Part shown: positions 1 to 8,270 of the stretch, one piece after another
Position numbering within the stretch: the stretch's first letter is position 1
Layout of the letters: each line of letters begins with the position of its first letter
DNA from: CAYLZW01 sp964388085
GTDB lineage: Bacteria > Myxococcota > UBA727 > CAYLZW01
Direction: 5' to 3'
Length of the DNA: 64,000 nucleotides
NCBI GenBank assembly: GCA_964388085.1
Contig: CAYLZW010000001.1
Span: 1 to 64,000, forward strand
Position numbers and translations under genes: made by a program
The notes under the pieces: model-generated
The model's input: only the letters and a program-made list of their open reading frames with translations
Databases searched by the model: none
Told to the model about the DNA's origin: nothing

Positions 1-1151
<1,151 letters not shown>

Positions 1152-1160
1152 CGCGTGCGC

Positions 1161-1913
1161 TCAGACCTTCGCGGGCTGCCGCGTCCACTCCTCGAGGTAC
1201 TGGGGCAGCATCTTCCGCCACGTGGTCCAGTCGTGCGGGTACTCGACGCCCCACGGGTCCACGCGGTTCGGGATGCCCTTGCTGCCGAGCACGTGCGCCA
1301 TGGCCCAGCTCTCGCCCATGTTCTCGGCGCGGCCGGCGCCCGAGGCGAGCAGGATGAAGCGCTTTCGCAGCTCGTCGAGGTGAATGCCATCGAGCGTGGG
1401 CACGAACTGGAGCGGTGAGGAGACGAAATATTCCTCGTTGTAATGGTCGCTGCCGAGGAAGCGCAGCAGGTTCCAGGTGCCGCTCATACCGAGCGCGCGG
1501 TGGAAGATGTCGGGGAAGCGACAGGTGACCGCGACGGCGTGGAAGGCGCCGATGGACGAGCCCGTGGCCCAGAGCGGGATGTCGTCCTGCTGACAGTCCT
1601 TGCGGATGGCCGGCACCACCTCGTGCTTCACGTACTGGTGGAACTGGTTGATGAGCCACATGCGGTGCTGTGGGCTGCCCTCCTGCTCGAGCATGGCGCG
1701 GCCGGCGACGCTGTCGCACGAATAGACCTTGATGCGACCGGCCGCGAGCAGAGGCTCGAGCACATCGACGAGGTGAAAGCGGTAGATCTCCTCCGCGTCG
1801 CCGCCCGCCGTCGGGAACACCAGGATGGGCTGGCCGAAGTCGCCCCAGCGCACGAGGGTGGACTCGCGCTGCATGCGCGGGGAATACCAACGAGACTTCT
1901 CGAACGAGCTCAT
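1161..1913 (-). CDS. putative esterase, alpha/beta hydrolase (PF00756-like)
   Basis: A 250-residue protein without a signal peptide. The nucleophile elbow is GSSIGA at residues 118-123 (Ser120), a likely catalytic His lies in YPHDW near residue 227, and the strand-turn LVFPTAGGDA near residue 31 fits an oxyanion region. This is the esterase D/antigen-85-like hydrolase fold; the substrate is unknown. The start is ATG at 1911-1913, which overlaps the upstream ATP-grasp stop in an ATGA, so the two are probably translationally coupled. It is the last gene of a five-gene minus-strand operon with two ligases, an S51 peptidase and another esterase, suggesting that it makes or cuts an ester or amide of the operon's product. 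Confident on fold, not on reaction. Confidence 0.85.
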   Translation of the reverse strand: MSSFEKSRWYSPRMQRESTLVRWGDFGQPILVFPTAGGDAEEIYRFHLVDVLEPLLAAGRIKVYSCDSVAGRAMLEQEGSPQHRMWLINQFHQYVKHEVVPAIRKDCQQDDIPLWATGSSIGAFHAVAVTCRFPDIFHRALGMSGTWNLLRFLGSDHYNEEYFVSSPLQFVPTLDGIHLDELRKRFILLASGAGRAENMGESWAMAHVLGSKGIPNRVDPWGVEYPHDWTTWRKMLPQYLEEWTRQPAKV

Positions 1914-3211
1914 GCGTCTTCTCGCTCCCGAACGCGGGCGGGTGGGGGCGCGGACGTGCTGGCCGCCGTGGCCCGGTCCGCGCGCCACTCCTGAATGCGC
2001 GAGAAGAACAGCTCCGTAAACGGCTCGACCTCGTGGGCCGGGTAGAGCGCGGCGACCTTCTCGCGGATGACGTCCTTGGCCTCGCCGCTGCCGAAGAACT
2101 CGCTGGCGACCTCCTCGAGGTGCGGCAGGTGCTTGTGGCAGAACTCCTCGAAGCGCGCGGTCTCGAACTTCTCGTCGGCGAGGGCCGCGTAGGCGTCGAG
2201 CTTCTCGGCGTAGGTGCGCTCGCTCCGGGCGATCTCGTAGTACGGGTCCCAGTTGACGCACCGACGCATGGGCCGCTTGGTGGCCGCGCAGAACACGCTC
2301 CAGCGGATGTACGCCATCACGAGCCAGGGGAAGTGATGGTGCAGGCTGGTCACCTGCGAGTCCGGGCAGGCGTTGGCGAAGTCCATGGGGTGCCAGACGC
2401 CGTCCTTGCGCAGCGACTCGCAGCTGTTGAACTCCCAGCCGAAGAACGAGTTGATGGTGAGCGTCACCTTGCGCAGGTGGTCCTTGTCGGCGGCGCTCAG
2501 CTCGGGCGCGTCCTTCCGGTAGCGGTCGTGCAGCGGCTTGTCGGGGTCGTAGCTGACGTGGCGCACCTGCGGGCCGAAGCCGATGCTGCGCACGAAGGCG
2601 TCGTAGGGATGCACGGCCGCCTGCACGTGCATGACGTTCGCGCCGCTGTCCTCGTAGGCCTGGCGCAGCGCCTTCTCGTCGTCACACTTGCGCACCGAGC
2701 GCCAGCCGCCACCGTCGTAGGGCTTCACGAACAGCGGGTAGCCGACCAGCTCACCGAGGCGGCCGATGTCGAACAGCTTGGCGTACTGCGACAGCGTCGG
2801 CTTCAGGTCCGGGTTGTCGGTGTTGTAGTCCTTCGGCGGCAGCATCCAGGTCTTCGGCACCGGCATGCCGAGCTGCATCATCGCCGTGTAGGCGGTGTGC
2901 TTCTCCATGGACTGCAGCGACCAGGGGTTATTGAAGACGTAGAGGTCGTTCATGACCACGGCCTTCTTGATCCACTCGCGCGAGGTGTGGAACCAGTGCG
3001 TCAGGCGGTCGATGACGACGTCGTACTTGCAGTCGCGCTCGAGATCGAAGGGCTCGATGAACACCCGCTCGACGTTGAAGCGCAGCACGTCCCCGCTCCC
3101 GCCATCCGCCGGGATGCGCAGATCGAGGCGGCGCATGATGTGTTCGTAGGCCGCGGGCCAGCAGATGTCCGCGCCGAGCGACAAGCCGATGTTCCGAACG
3201 ATCTCAGCCAC
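1910..3211 (-). CDS. ATP-grasp ligase, RimK-like
   Basis: A 433-residue cytosolic protein. The ATP-binding core is visible as GYPLFVKPYDGGGW at residues 157-170, with a later conserved stretch NSFFGWEFNSCESL near 263-276 and MDFANACPD shortly after, which probably supplies metal-binding acidic and amide residues. ATP-grasp enzymes join a carboxylate to an amine or thiol through an acyl-phosphate. This one is clearly diverged from the three ATP-grasp proteins at 5461-6690, 20397-21611 and 21661-22896, which share a FTHMEWF/THMEWF motif that it lacks. It sits 10 nt downstream of the CBM48-like esterase and overlaps the next esterase by 4 nt. The substrate is unknown; peptide, amide or thioester formation is inferred from the family. 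Confidence 0.85.
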   Translation of the reverse strand: MAEIVRNIGLSLGADICWPAAYEHIMRRLDLRIPADGGSGDVLRFNVERVFIEPFDLERDCKYDVVIDRLTHWFHTSREWIKKAVVMNDLYVFNNPWSLQSMEKHTAYTAMMQLGMPVPKTWMLPPKDYNTDNPDLKPTLSQYAKLFDIGRLGELVGYPLFVKPYDGGGWRSVRKCDDEKALRQAYEDSGANVMHVQAAVHPYDAFVRSIGFGPQVRHVSYDPDKPLHDRYRKDAPELSAADKDHLRKVTLTINSFFGWEFNSCESLRKDGVWHPMDFANACPDSQVTSLHHHFPWLVMAYIRWSVFCAATKRPMRRCVNWDPYYEIARSERTYAEKLDAYAALADEKFETARFEEFCHKHLPHLEEVASEFFGSGEAKDVIREKVAALYPAHEVEPFTELFFSRIQEWRADRATAASTSAPPPARVREREDA

Positions 3212-3221
3212 GGTGCTACCC

Positions 3222-4355
3222 TCACTCGTAAATCATCATCAACGGACCGGGGAAGAGCCACGACAGGCCCTCGCGCGATCGATCGCGCCAGTTCTCCCAG
3301 TTGTGCCCGTCGCGCGCCTCGACGAAGCGCACCTGCATGCCGGTCTCGTCGAGCAGCGGCACCAACGAGCGGTTCTCGTAGATGAGCGACTCGTACACGC
3401 CGCAGCTGACGAACACCTTCTCGCTCACGGCCGAAGGCTCGTCGCGAAACGCGTTCATGAACTTGACCACGGGATCGAAGAGCGGCCCGCGGTGGTTGTT
3501 GTTGCCGATGTCGGTGAACGCGAACGATCCCGACTGCAGGAGCAGGCGCCCCCAGAAGTCCGGATAGCGATGCGCCGTCGACAGCGCAGCGACGCCACCG
3601 AAGCTCGCGCCCATGAGGCAGCGACCGCGCGGCGTGCCGAAGAGCGGCAGGCGGGCCTCGAGGTGCGGCGCCAGCTCCTCGGTGACGAAGCGCGCGTGGC
3701 GCTCGTCGTTGGCGTACTCCTTCAAGCGATCGGGCGAGTCGATGAAGCAGGCCACCAGCGCCGGGATCTCGACGCGCTCGATGAGGTTGTCGAGCACGGT
3801 CTTCATGCCGGCGTAGTTCAGGTAGTCGGAGCCGTCGTGCACGACGAGCAGCGGGTACTGCCGCGTGCGCCGGAAGCGCGCCGGTAGATACAGGTGGCCC
3901 CCGCGCGTGCCGCCGAAGGCCTGGCTGTGCATCGAGAAGGGCTCGAGCGTGCCGGGCCGCGACATGCGGTTCGGGCGCGCCCACTCGGGCAGCTCGTAGC
4001 CCTCGCCTTGCAACACCGAGTTGGCGCCGAAGGGGTCGCGCGCGCTGTGCGGGTTCAGCGGGTCGCGGATCCACTCGTTGTGCTCGCCGCGGCGCACCTC
4101 GAGCTTGTACTCGACGCGCGAGCGCGGCGGGATCTCGACGTCGATGTACCAGACGTTGGTGCCCTCGATGCGCCGGAGCGGCTGCGCGGTCTCGAGCCCG
4201 AAGATGAAGTGCCGCAGCTTCACCTCGTCGGCCTCGCCGCGCCACACGAAGGTCGCGTTCTTACCCTCGACGATGGGGAACTCGCGCCCCTTCATCCAGG
4301 CGTCGACGTCGATGTCGGGCGCCCCCTTGATGAGCTCGCGGATGACGGTGGTCAT
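3222..4355 (-). CDS. esterase with N-terminal E-set/CBM48-like domain (enterochelin-esterase-like)
   Basis: A 377-residue cytosolic protein. Residues about 25-110 look like an early-set beta-sandwich of the type found before glycogen-active enzymes and Fes-type esterases (VEYKLEV, then DPLNPHSARDPFG). The catalytic domain follows from about 140, with nucleophile elbow GASFGG at 239-244 (Ser241) and a probable catalytic His in DGHNWENW at 341. Fes-type enzymes hydrolyse esters such as enterobactin, but nothing else here points to siderophores. The E-set domain and the nearby glgA make a glucan-related substrate possible. The ATG overlaps the stop of the S51 gene (ATGA). The second, shorter esterase in the same operon has a different elbow, so the two are not simple duplicates. 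Confidence 0.85.
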   Translation of the reverse strand: MTTVIRELIKGAPDIDVDAWMKGREFPIVEGKNATFVWRGEADEVKLRHFIFGLETAQPLRRIEGTNVWYIDVEIPPRSRVEYKLEVRRGEHNEWIRDPLNPHSARDPFGANSVLQGEGYELPEWARPNRMSRPGTLEPFSMHSQAFGGTRGGHLYLPARFRRTRQYPLLVVHDGSDYLNYAGMKTVLDNLIERVEIPALVACFIDSPDRLKEYANDERHARFVTEELAPHLEARLPLFGTPRGRCLMGASFGGVAALSTAHRYPDFWGRLLLQSGSFAFTDIGNNNHRGPLFDPVVKFMNAFRDEPSAVSEKVFVSCGVYESLIYENRSLVPLLDETGMQVRFVEARDGHNWENWRDRSREGLSWLFPGPLMMIYE

Positions 4356-5437
4356 GACGGCCGCTCCGTCAGGCGAGCGCGCGCGCCGCTCTGCTCGTCG
4401 AGGACCACGAGGCCTTCCTGGCGCAGCGGCTCACAGCGGCCGTCCGCGGCGAGGTGCAGCACCTGGTTCGGCCGCTGCCAGCGCCCCCCCGGCGCTTGGT
4501 TCTCGTCGTAGGTGACGTGCGCGCCCTCGGGGAACGCGAGGCACACGGCCGGCGCGGCGCGGCCCGCGAGCACGCTGACGCGCTCCGGATCGTACAGGCG
4601 CAGGCGCGTCTCGGGATGCGGCAGCACGACGACGCCGGGCACGATGCCGAGCCCCTCGTCGAGGACCTCGGAGGCGCCCGGGCCCTGCGGCGGCGAGTCG
4701 TGAAAGAGCACCACGCGCTCGCTGATGGTCATGGCGCCGGCCGACCAGGCGAAGATGGTGTGCTGCCCGATGAGGTCCTTGAGCCCGAACAAGCGCAGCC
4801 GGTTCAGCATCGACACGACGTGGCCGCCCGCGATGCACAGGGCCCGACACTGTCCGAGGAGCTCGCGCAGCTCGTCGCGGTGGGCGCGCACCGAGGGCCG
4901 CTCGAGGGGCGTCAGCGCGGCGTCGAAGTCGGCGTGGACGCGCGCGCACTGCGCCAGGTGGTACGCGTCGAGCGCGCGGATGGCGGCCAGCGAGGCGCCC
5001 TCCTCCTCCGCGAGCACGTCGGGCGGCGCGTGCCGCTGGCGGATGACGTGGTTGGCGGCGAGCTCGTGCTCGAGGCGGATGCGATAGAAGTCCTGCTTGT
5101 GGCGCAGGTTCGTCTGCTTCTCGCGATGCGCCCGTGACAGCTCTTCGTCCTCGGCGAAGACCTGCTCGGCGCGCTGGTAGAGCCGCAGGTTGACGGACTC
5201 GCAGTCGAGGTGCTGGCGCAGCGCGGCGTCGTCCTCCTCGCGGTCCTGCCAGCCGGCCGTGATGAGCGCCATGGGGCCCTCGACCTCGAGCTCCTCGACG
5301 ACGTTGCCGAGCGTCGCGTCGAAGCGCTGGGCGCCGAGCAGCACGATGGAGCGCGCCTTCTGGGCGCGCGTCGCCCGTGGGGCGGCGGAGGGAGGGGCGG
5401 CGGTACGAGCGGGGTTCGACAACGGAGCTGTCCTCAC
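4352..5437 (-). CDS. S51-type peptidase / cyanophycinase-like protein
   Basis: A 361-residue protein with a class-I-glutamine-amidotransferase-like fold. The Rossmann start is IVLLGAQRF near residue 31, CIAGGHV near 191 matches the GG[GN] turn of the S51 family, and AWSAGA at 220-225 carries the expected catalytic Ser222. S51 members (dipeptidase E, cyanophycinase) cut isoaspartyl or Asp-X bonds. A long charged helical insert at about residues 80-130 is unusual for the family. The start is a GTG at 5435-5437; a later start is possible because the first 28 residues are low-complexity. It lies 23 nt after the first ATP-grasp gene and overlaps the esterase gene by 4 nt. Degradation or trimming of a ligase-made peptide is inference. 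Confidence 0.8.
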   Translation of the reverse strand: MRTAPLSNPARTAAPPSAAPRATRAQKARSIVLLGAQRFDATLGNVVEELEVEGPMALITAGWQDREEDDAALRQHLDCESVNLRLYQRAEQVFAEDEELSRAHREKQTNLRHKQDFYRIRLEHELAANHVIRQRHAPPDVLAEEEGASLAAIRALDAYHLAQCARVHADFDAALTPLERPSVRAHRDELRELLGQCRALCIAGGHVVSMLNRLRLFGLKDLIGQHTIFAWSAGAMTISERVVLFHDSPPQGPGASEVLDEGLGIVPGVVVLPHPETRLRLYDPERVSVLAGRAAPAVCLAFPEGAHVTYDENQAPGGRWQRPNQVLHLAADGRCEPLRQEGLVVLDEQSGARARLTERPS

Positions 5438-5460
5438 GCGGGCGTCTCGAGCGGCGCGCT

Positions 5461-6690
5461 TCAGGCGGCGCGGACCTTCACGGTGCGCCCCGTGACGTCG
5501 AGCATGCGGCGCAGCTCGTCGTAATCAGGGTGCTTCATCCGGATCCACGCGTTCGCCATGTAGCCCGCGCCGACAGGTTGCGTCGGCGTGCCCGCGGGAG
5601 GCAAGCAGGCGTCGATGATCCAGGGCGAAAAGGCACGCTCGATCTCACCGACGCCCTCGTAGCCCATGATGCGCCCGTCCCGCTCCGGACGAAGCGCGAC
5701 GATGCCGGCCGCGTAGCGCCGCGAGAGCGACTGCTTGGTCACGCCCCACACGACGGCCTCGGCCCAGTCCCGGTAGATGTCGAAGTCGTTGGCGGCGCAG
5801 TAGAGGTCCCACGCCCCGACGCCCGGCGGACGGCAGCCGATCTCGCTGAACTTGAGGCCCTTCGGTCCGAAGAACCACTCCATGTGCGTGGCGCCGTTCT
5901 GGATGTCGAGCGCGGCGAGCACCTGGCGGCCGAGCGCCTTCACCTCGTCGTAGCCGGGCGCGGAGTCGACGCGGTTGGTGGCGATGAACTGCGGGCTGAT
6001 CCAGCGCGTGCGCATGGCCTCGAGCACGCCCGGGTAGTAGTGGCAGACGAACTCGTGCGCGACCTCGCCGCCGATGGTGATGGTGTCCCAGAAGCCCTCG
6101 TGCCCCTCGATGAACTCCTCGACGGCGACGCTCTTGCCCTGCGGCACGCCGCACTCGACCAGCGCCGTGACGAGCTCGCCCTCGTCGTCACAGCGATAGG
6201 TGGCCGCCGCGCCCGCGGCGTCGCGCGGCTTGACGATGACGGGGTAGCCGACCCGCTTGGCGAAGTCCTTGATCTCGGCGACGTCGCCGGAGCCGATGGA
6301 CTGCGCGCACGGCACGCCCGCCTTGCGCAGCGCGTCCTTCATGGACGGCTTGTCGCGACACAGGAACGTCGTCTGCACGCTCGTCCCCGGGATGCCGCAC
6401 GCCTCCCGCACCTTGGCCGCGCACATGACGTGCGCCTCGACGACGGCCTCGAGGCGGTGCACCGTCACCTTCTTCTGCAGCGAGCGCACCACCGGCTCGA
6501 CCTCGGCCGGGTTCGTGACGTTGCCGACCTGCTCGTAGTGAAACAGCCAGTGCCGCAGCTCGTCGTCGAGCGCCGCTTTGGGCCGCTCCCCGATGCCGGT
6601 GACGCGAGCGCCCGCGGCGTGCAGCGCGCGGACGAACTCCCGCTGGTTGCGGGGGAAGCAGGGCTCCAGGAAGATGACGTCGACCGACAT
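5461..6690 (-). CDS. ATP-grasp ligase (THMEWF family), first gene of operon
   Basis: A 409-residue ATP-grasp protein. It has a pre-ATP-grasp Rossmann domain (VDVIFLEPCFPRN), the ATP-binding loop GYPVIVKPRDAAGAA near 148-162, EEFIEGHEG near 201, and the metal/catalytic strand THMEWFFGPKG followed by FSEIGCRPPG near residues 268-290. Organisation and motifs match two further proteins at 20397-21611 and 21661-22896, so the window holds three paralogues of one subfamily. It leads the operon with the S51 peptidase, two esterases and a RimK-like ligase. Candidate -10-like sequences (TAGCCT, TAGTGC) lie just upstream of the ATG. Carboxylate-amine ligation is expected; the substrates are unknown. Confidence 0.85.
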   Translation of the reverse strand: MSVDVIFLEPCFPRNQREFVRALHAAGARVTGIGERPKAALDDELRHWLFHYEQVGNVTNPAEVEPVVRSLQKKVTVHRLEAVVEAHVMCAAKVREACGIPGTSVQTTFLCRDKPSMKDALRKAGVPCAQSIGSGDVAEIKDFAKRVGYPVIVKPRDAAGAAATYRCDDEGELVTALVECGVPQGKSVAVEEFIEGHEGFWDTITIGGEVAHEFVCHYYPGVLEAMRTRWISPQFIATNRVDSAPGYDEVKALGRQVLAALDIQNGATHMEWFFGPKGLKFSEIGCRPPGVGAWDLYCAANDFDIYRDWAEAVVWGVTKQSLSRRYAAGIVALRPERDGRIMGYEGVGEIERAFSPWIIDACLPPAGTPTQPVGAGYMANAWIRMKHPDYDELRRMLDVTGRTVKVRAA

Positions 6691-6799
6691 GGGATGCTCC
6701 GAGGAGCACTAGGCTAACGAGACTACCGGCGGACGCCAGGGGCATCCTTGGGTCTCGTCCCCGGTTTTCGGGCTGCCGGCTACCGGTCGCCGTCGAAGG

Positions 6800-7045
6800 T
6801 GAACCGCCCCGGGTTCGCCGGAGGCTCGTTTGTCTGAGTCAGGCCGCTGCCCTCTGCATGGTCTGACTCTCGTAGAAGGCCGCCTCATACTCCGCTGGTG
6901 GCACATAGCCCAGGGGAGCGAGGAGGCGGCGGTTATTGAACCGATCGACCCACTCGAACGTCGCGACCTCGACGGACTCGAATGTGGGCCATGCTTTTCG
7001 CTGCTCGATGACCTCGGTCTTGAACAAGCCGATGACGCTCTCGGC
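6800..7045 (-). mobile_element. 3' remnant of an IS3-family insertion sequence
   Basis: The frame 6839-7045 encodes the C-terminal end of an IS3-type DDE transposase: AESVIGLFKTEVI, then EWVDRFNNRRLL and LGYVPPAEYEAAFY, ending at a stop 12 nt inside the terminus. Nucleotides 6800-6826 (tgaaccgccccgggttcgcc...) look like the terminal inverted repeat common in IS3 elements. The catalytic Asp residues, orfA and the other terminus are missing, so this is a dead fragment. Confidence 0.85.
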
Positions 7046-7108
7046 CGTGCTTCCCGCTGTCTCGACGTGGATGTGAACCGGCTCGCTCCCCTCATTCGAG
7101 GCGACAAC
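7046..7108 (-). pseudogene. DUF4160-like remnant fused in frame to the transposase fragment
   Basis: Read on the minus strand and in frame with the transposase fragment, this codes for ASNEGSEPVHIHVETAG, which closely resembles the SNEG-x-EPxHIHVE signature of DUF4160 proteins (small toxin-antitoxin-associated family). It then runs directly into the transposase at ESVIGLF. Both sides are truncated, so the join is a deletion or recombination scar rather than a working fusion. Upstream of 7108 I see no further similarity. Confidence 0.6.
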
Positions 7109-7179
7109 GGCCGACGGCGACGGCGCTTGCGCAAACTTTCCCTGTGCTGCCGGCTCGTCGGGGTCCCTAGACCGATCCC

Positions 7180-8172
7180 ATGTCGGCTGTTGTCACTCGG
7201 CTGGTCGCCCCCCTCGTCGCTGGGCTGCTGCTCGCGACGAGCGCGCGTGCCGCCGAGACCGATCCGTACTACGCCTGGCTGCACCCGCCGCGCGACTCCA
7301 CGGCGGCGCTCAACCGCGCGCTGAACCGCTTGCTGAACGGGGCGCTCCACGACGTAAACCACTCGTGGGGATGGCAGGAGCTGAGCTGCGCGGAGGTCAC
7401 GGCCGAGATGGCGCACCCCCTCTTGCGCACGGGGATGTGGTTCTTCGTCGGCGCCATGGACGGCAACGGGCTCGACTACACGCCGCGCTCGAACACGGAG
7501 TACGTCGAGCAGCACCGGCCGCGCAGCATCTACCGGGACGGGTTCTGGTGGCGCCTCGGCTTCCTCGTGCCGCCCGACCCGACCATGTCCATCGCCGGTG
7601 TGCACTTGAGCTTCGACAAGCTCGGGCACTTCTTCATCGACGGTCACCAATATTACGTCGCCTTTCACGACGGGCTCGCCGAGGGGCGCTCGCAGAACGC
7701 CGCGCGACAGAGCGCGATCGTCGACGGCATCCGCTCGGAGACCTACATCCAGGGCAATGCCATCTCCGGCGTGTTCTCGTACGCGGATCTCGAGGCCAAC
7801 TGGCAGGGCTTCGTCTTCTATCGCGCCCTCTGCGACGGAGAGCAGCCGCTGCTCGTGAAGCAAGACGACGGCTGGCGGCTGCGCGAGCCGCTGGACCTGG
7901 CGGACTACGTGAACCCCTGCTGGGACGAGTCCTACTACACGTCGTCCTTCGACCCGCGCGTCGGCAAGGGCGTGAAGCGCGCGCTGCGCGACTATTGCGG
8001 CGTCGAGCAGGAGCCGTACGTCGCCGAGCTGCGCCGGCGCTACCGAGAGCGCGGTTGCACGAGCTTCTCGCACGCGTTCCTCGATGAGCTCGCGGCGCAC
8101 GGCAAGCTGCCCGATCGACACGAGTACACAATCGAGGCGGTGTGCGAGGCGGCGGCGCCCGCGCCCCGCTGA
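7180..8172 (+). CDS. exported protein of unknown function
   Basis: A 330-residue protein with a clear signal peptide (hydrophobic core PLVAGLLLATS, cleavage near ARA-AE at about residue 25). Distinct motifs are FDKLGHFFIDGHQYY near residue 147, YADLEANWQGFVFYRAL near 200, and several conserved-looking Trp, Cys and His residues. DKxGHF followed by a helix resembles the YfiM/DUF2279 group, whose members have a similar Asp-Lys-His signature, but the match is weak and the protein is longer. It stands alone between the IS remnant and the Mrp operon, on the same strand as mrpA and about 100 nt before it. No enzyme activity can be assigned. Confidence 0.7.
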   Translation: MSAVVTRLVAPLVAGLLLATSARAAETDPYYAWLHPPRDSTAALNRALNRLLNGALHDVNHSWGWQELSCAEVTAEMAHPLLRTGMWFFVGAMDGNGLDYTPRSNTEYVEQHRPRSIYRDGFWWRLGFLVPPDPTMSIAGVHLSFDKLGHFFIDGHQYYVAFHDGLAEGRSQNAARQSAIVDGIRSETYIQGNAISGVFSYADLEANWQGFVFYRALCDGEQPLLVKQDDGWRLREPLDLADYVNPCWDESYYTSSFDPRVGKGVKRALRDYCGVEQEPYVAELRRRYRERGCTSFSHAFLDELAAHGKLPDRHEYTIEAVCEAAAPAPR

Positions 8173-8270
8173 GCGAGCCGGGCCGAGCGCCGACGACCTG
8201 CGGATCGAGAGCCGGTTTCCCGCCGCGACGGAGGACGGTGCCCTCGTCGTGTGTGTATGCTGCGCGCCGC

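Noticed and set aside
4352..5437. Cyanophycinase with a cyanophycin pathway
   Set aside because: The Ser motif fits S51, but no cyanophycin synthetase is seen, and the ATP-grasp proteins here lack its extra ligase domain.
6839..7027. Intact transposase gene
   Set aside because: Only the last ~70 residues are present, the catalytic Asp residues are missing, and the 5' side is replaced by a DUF4160-like piece.
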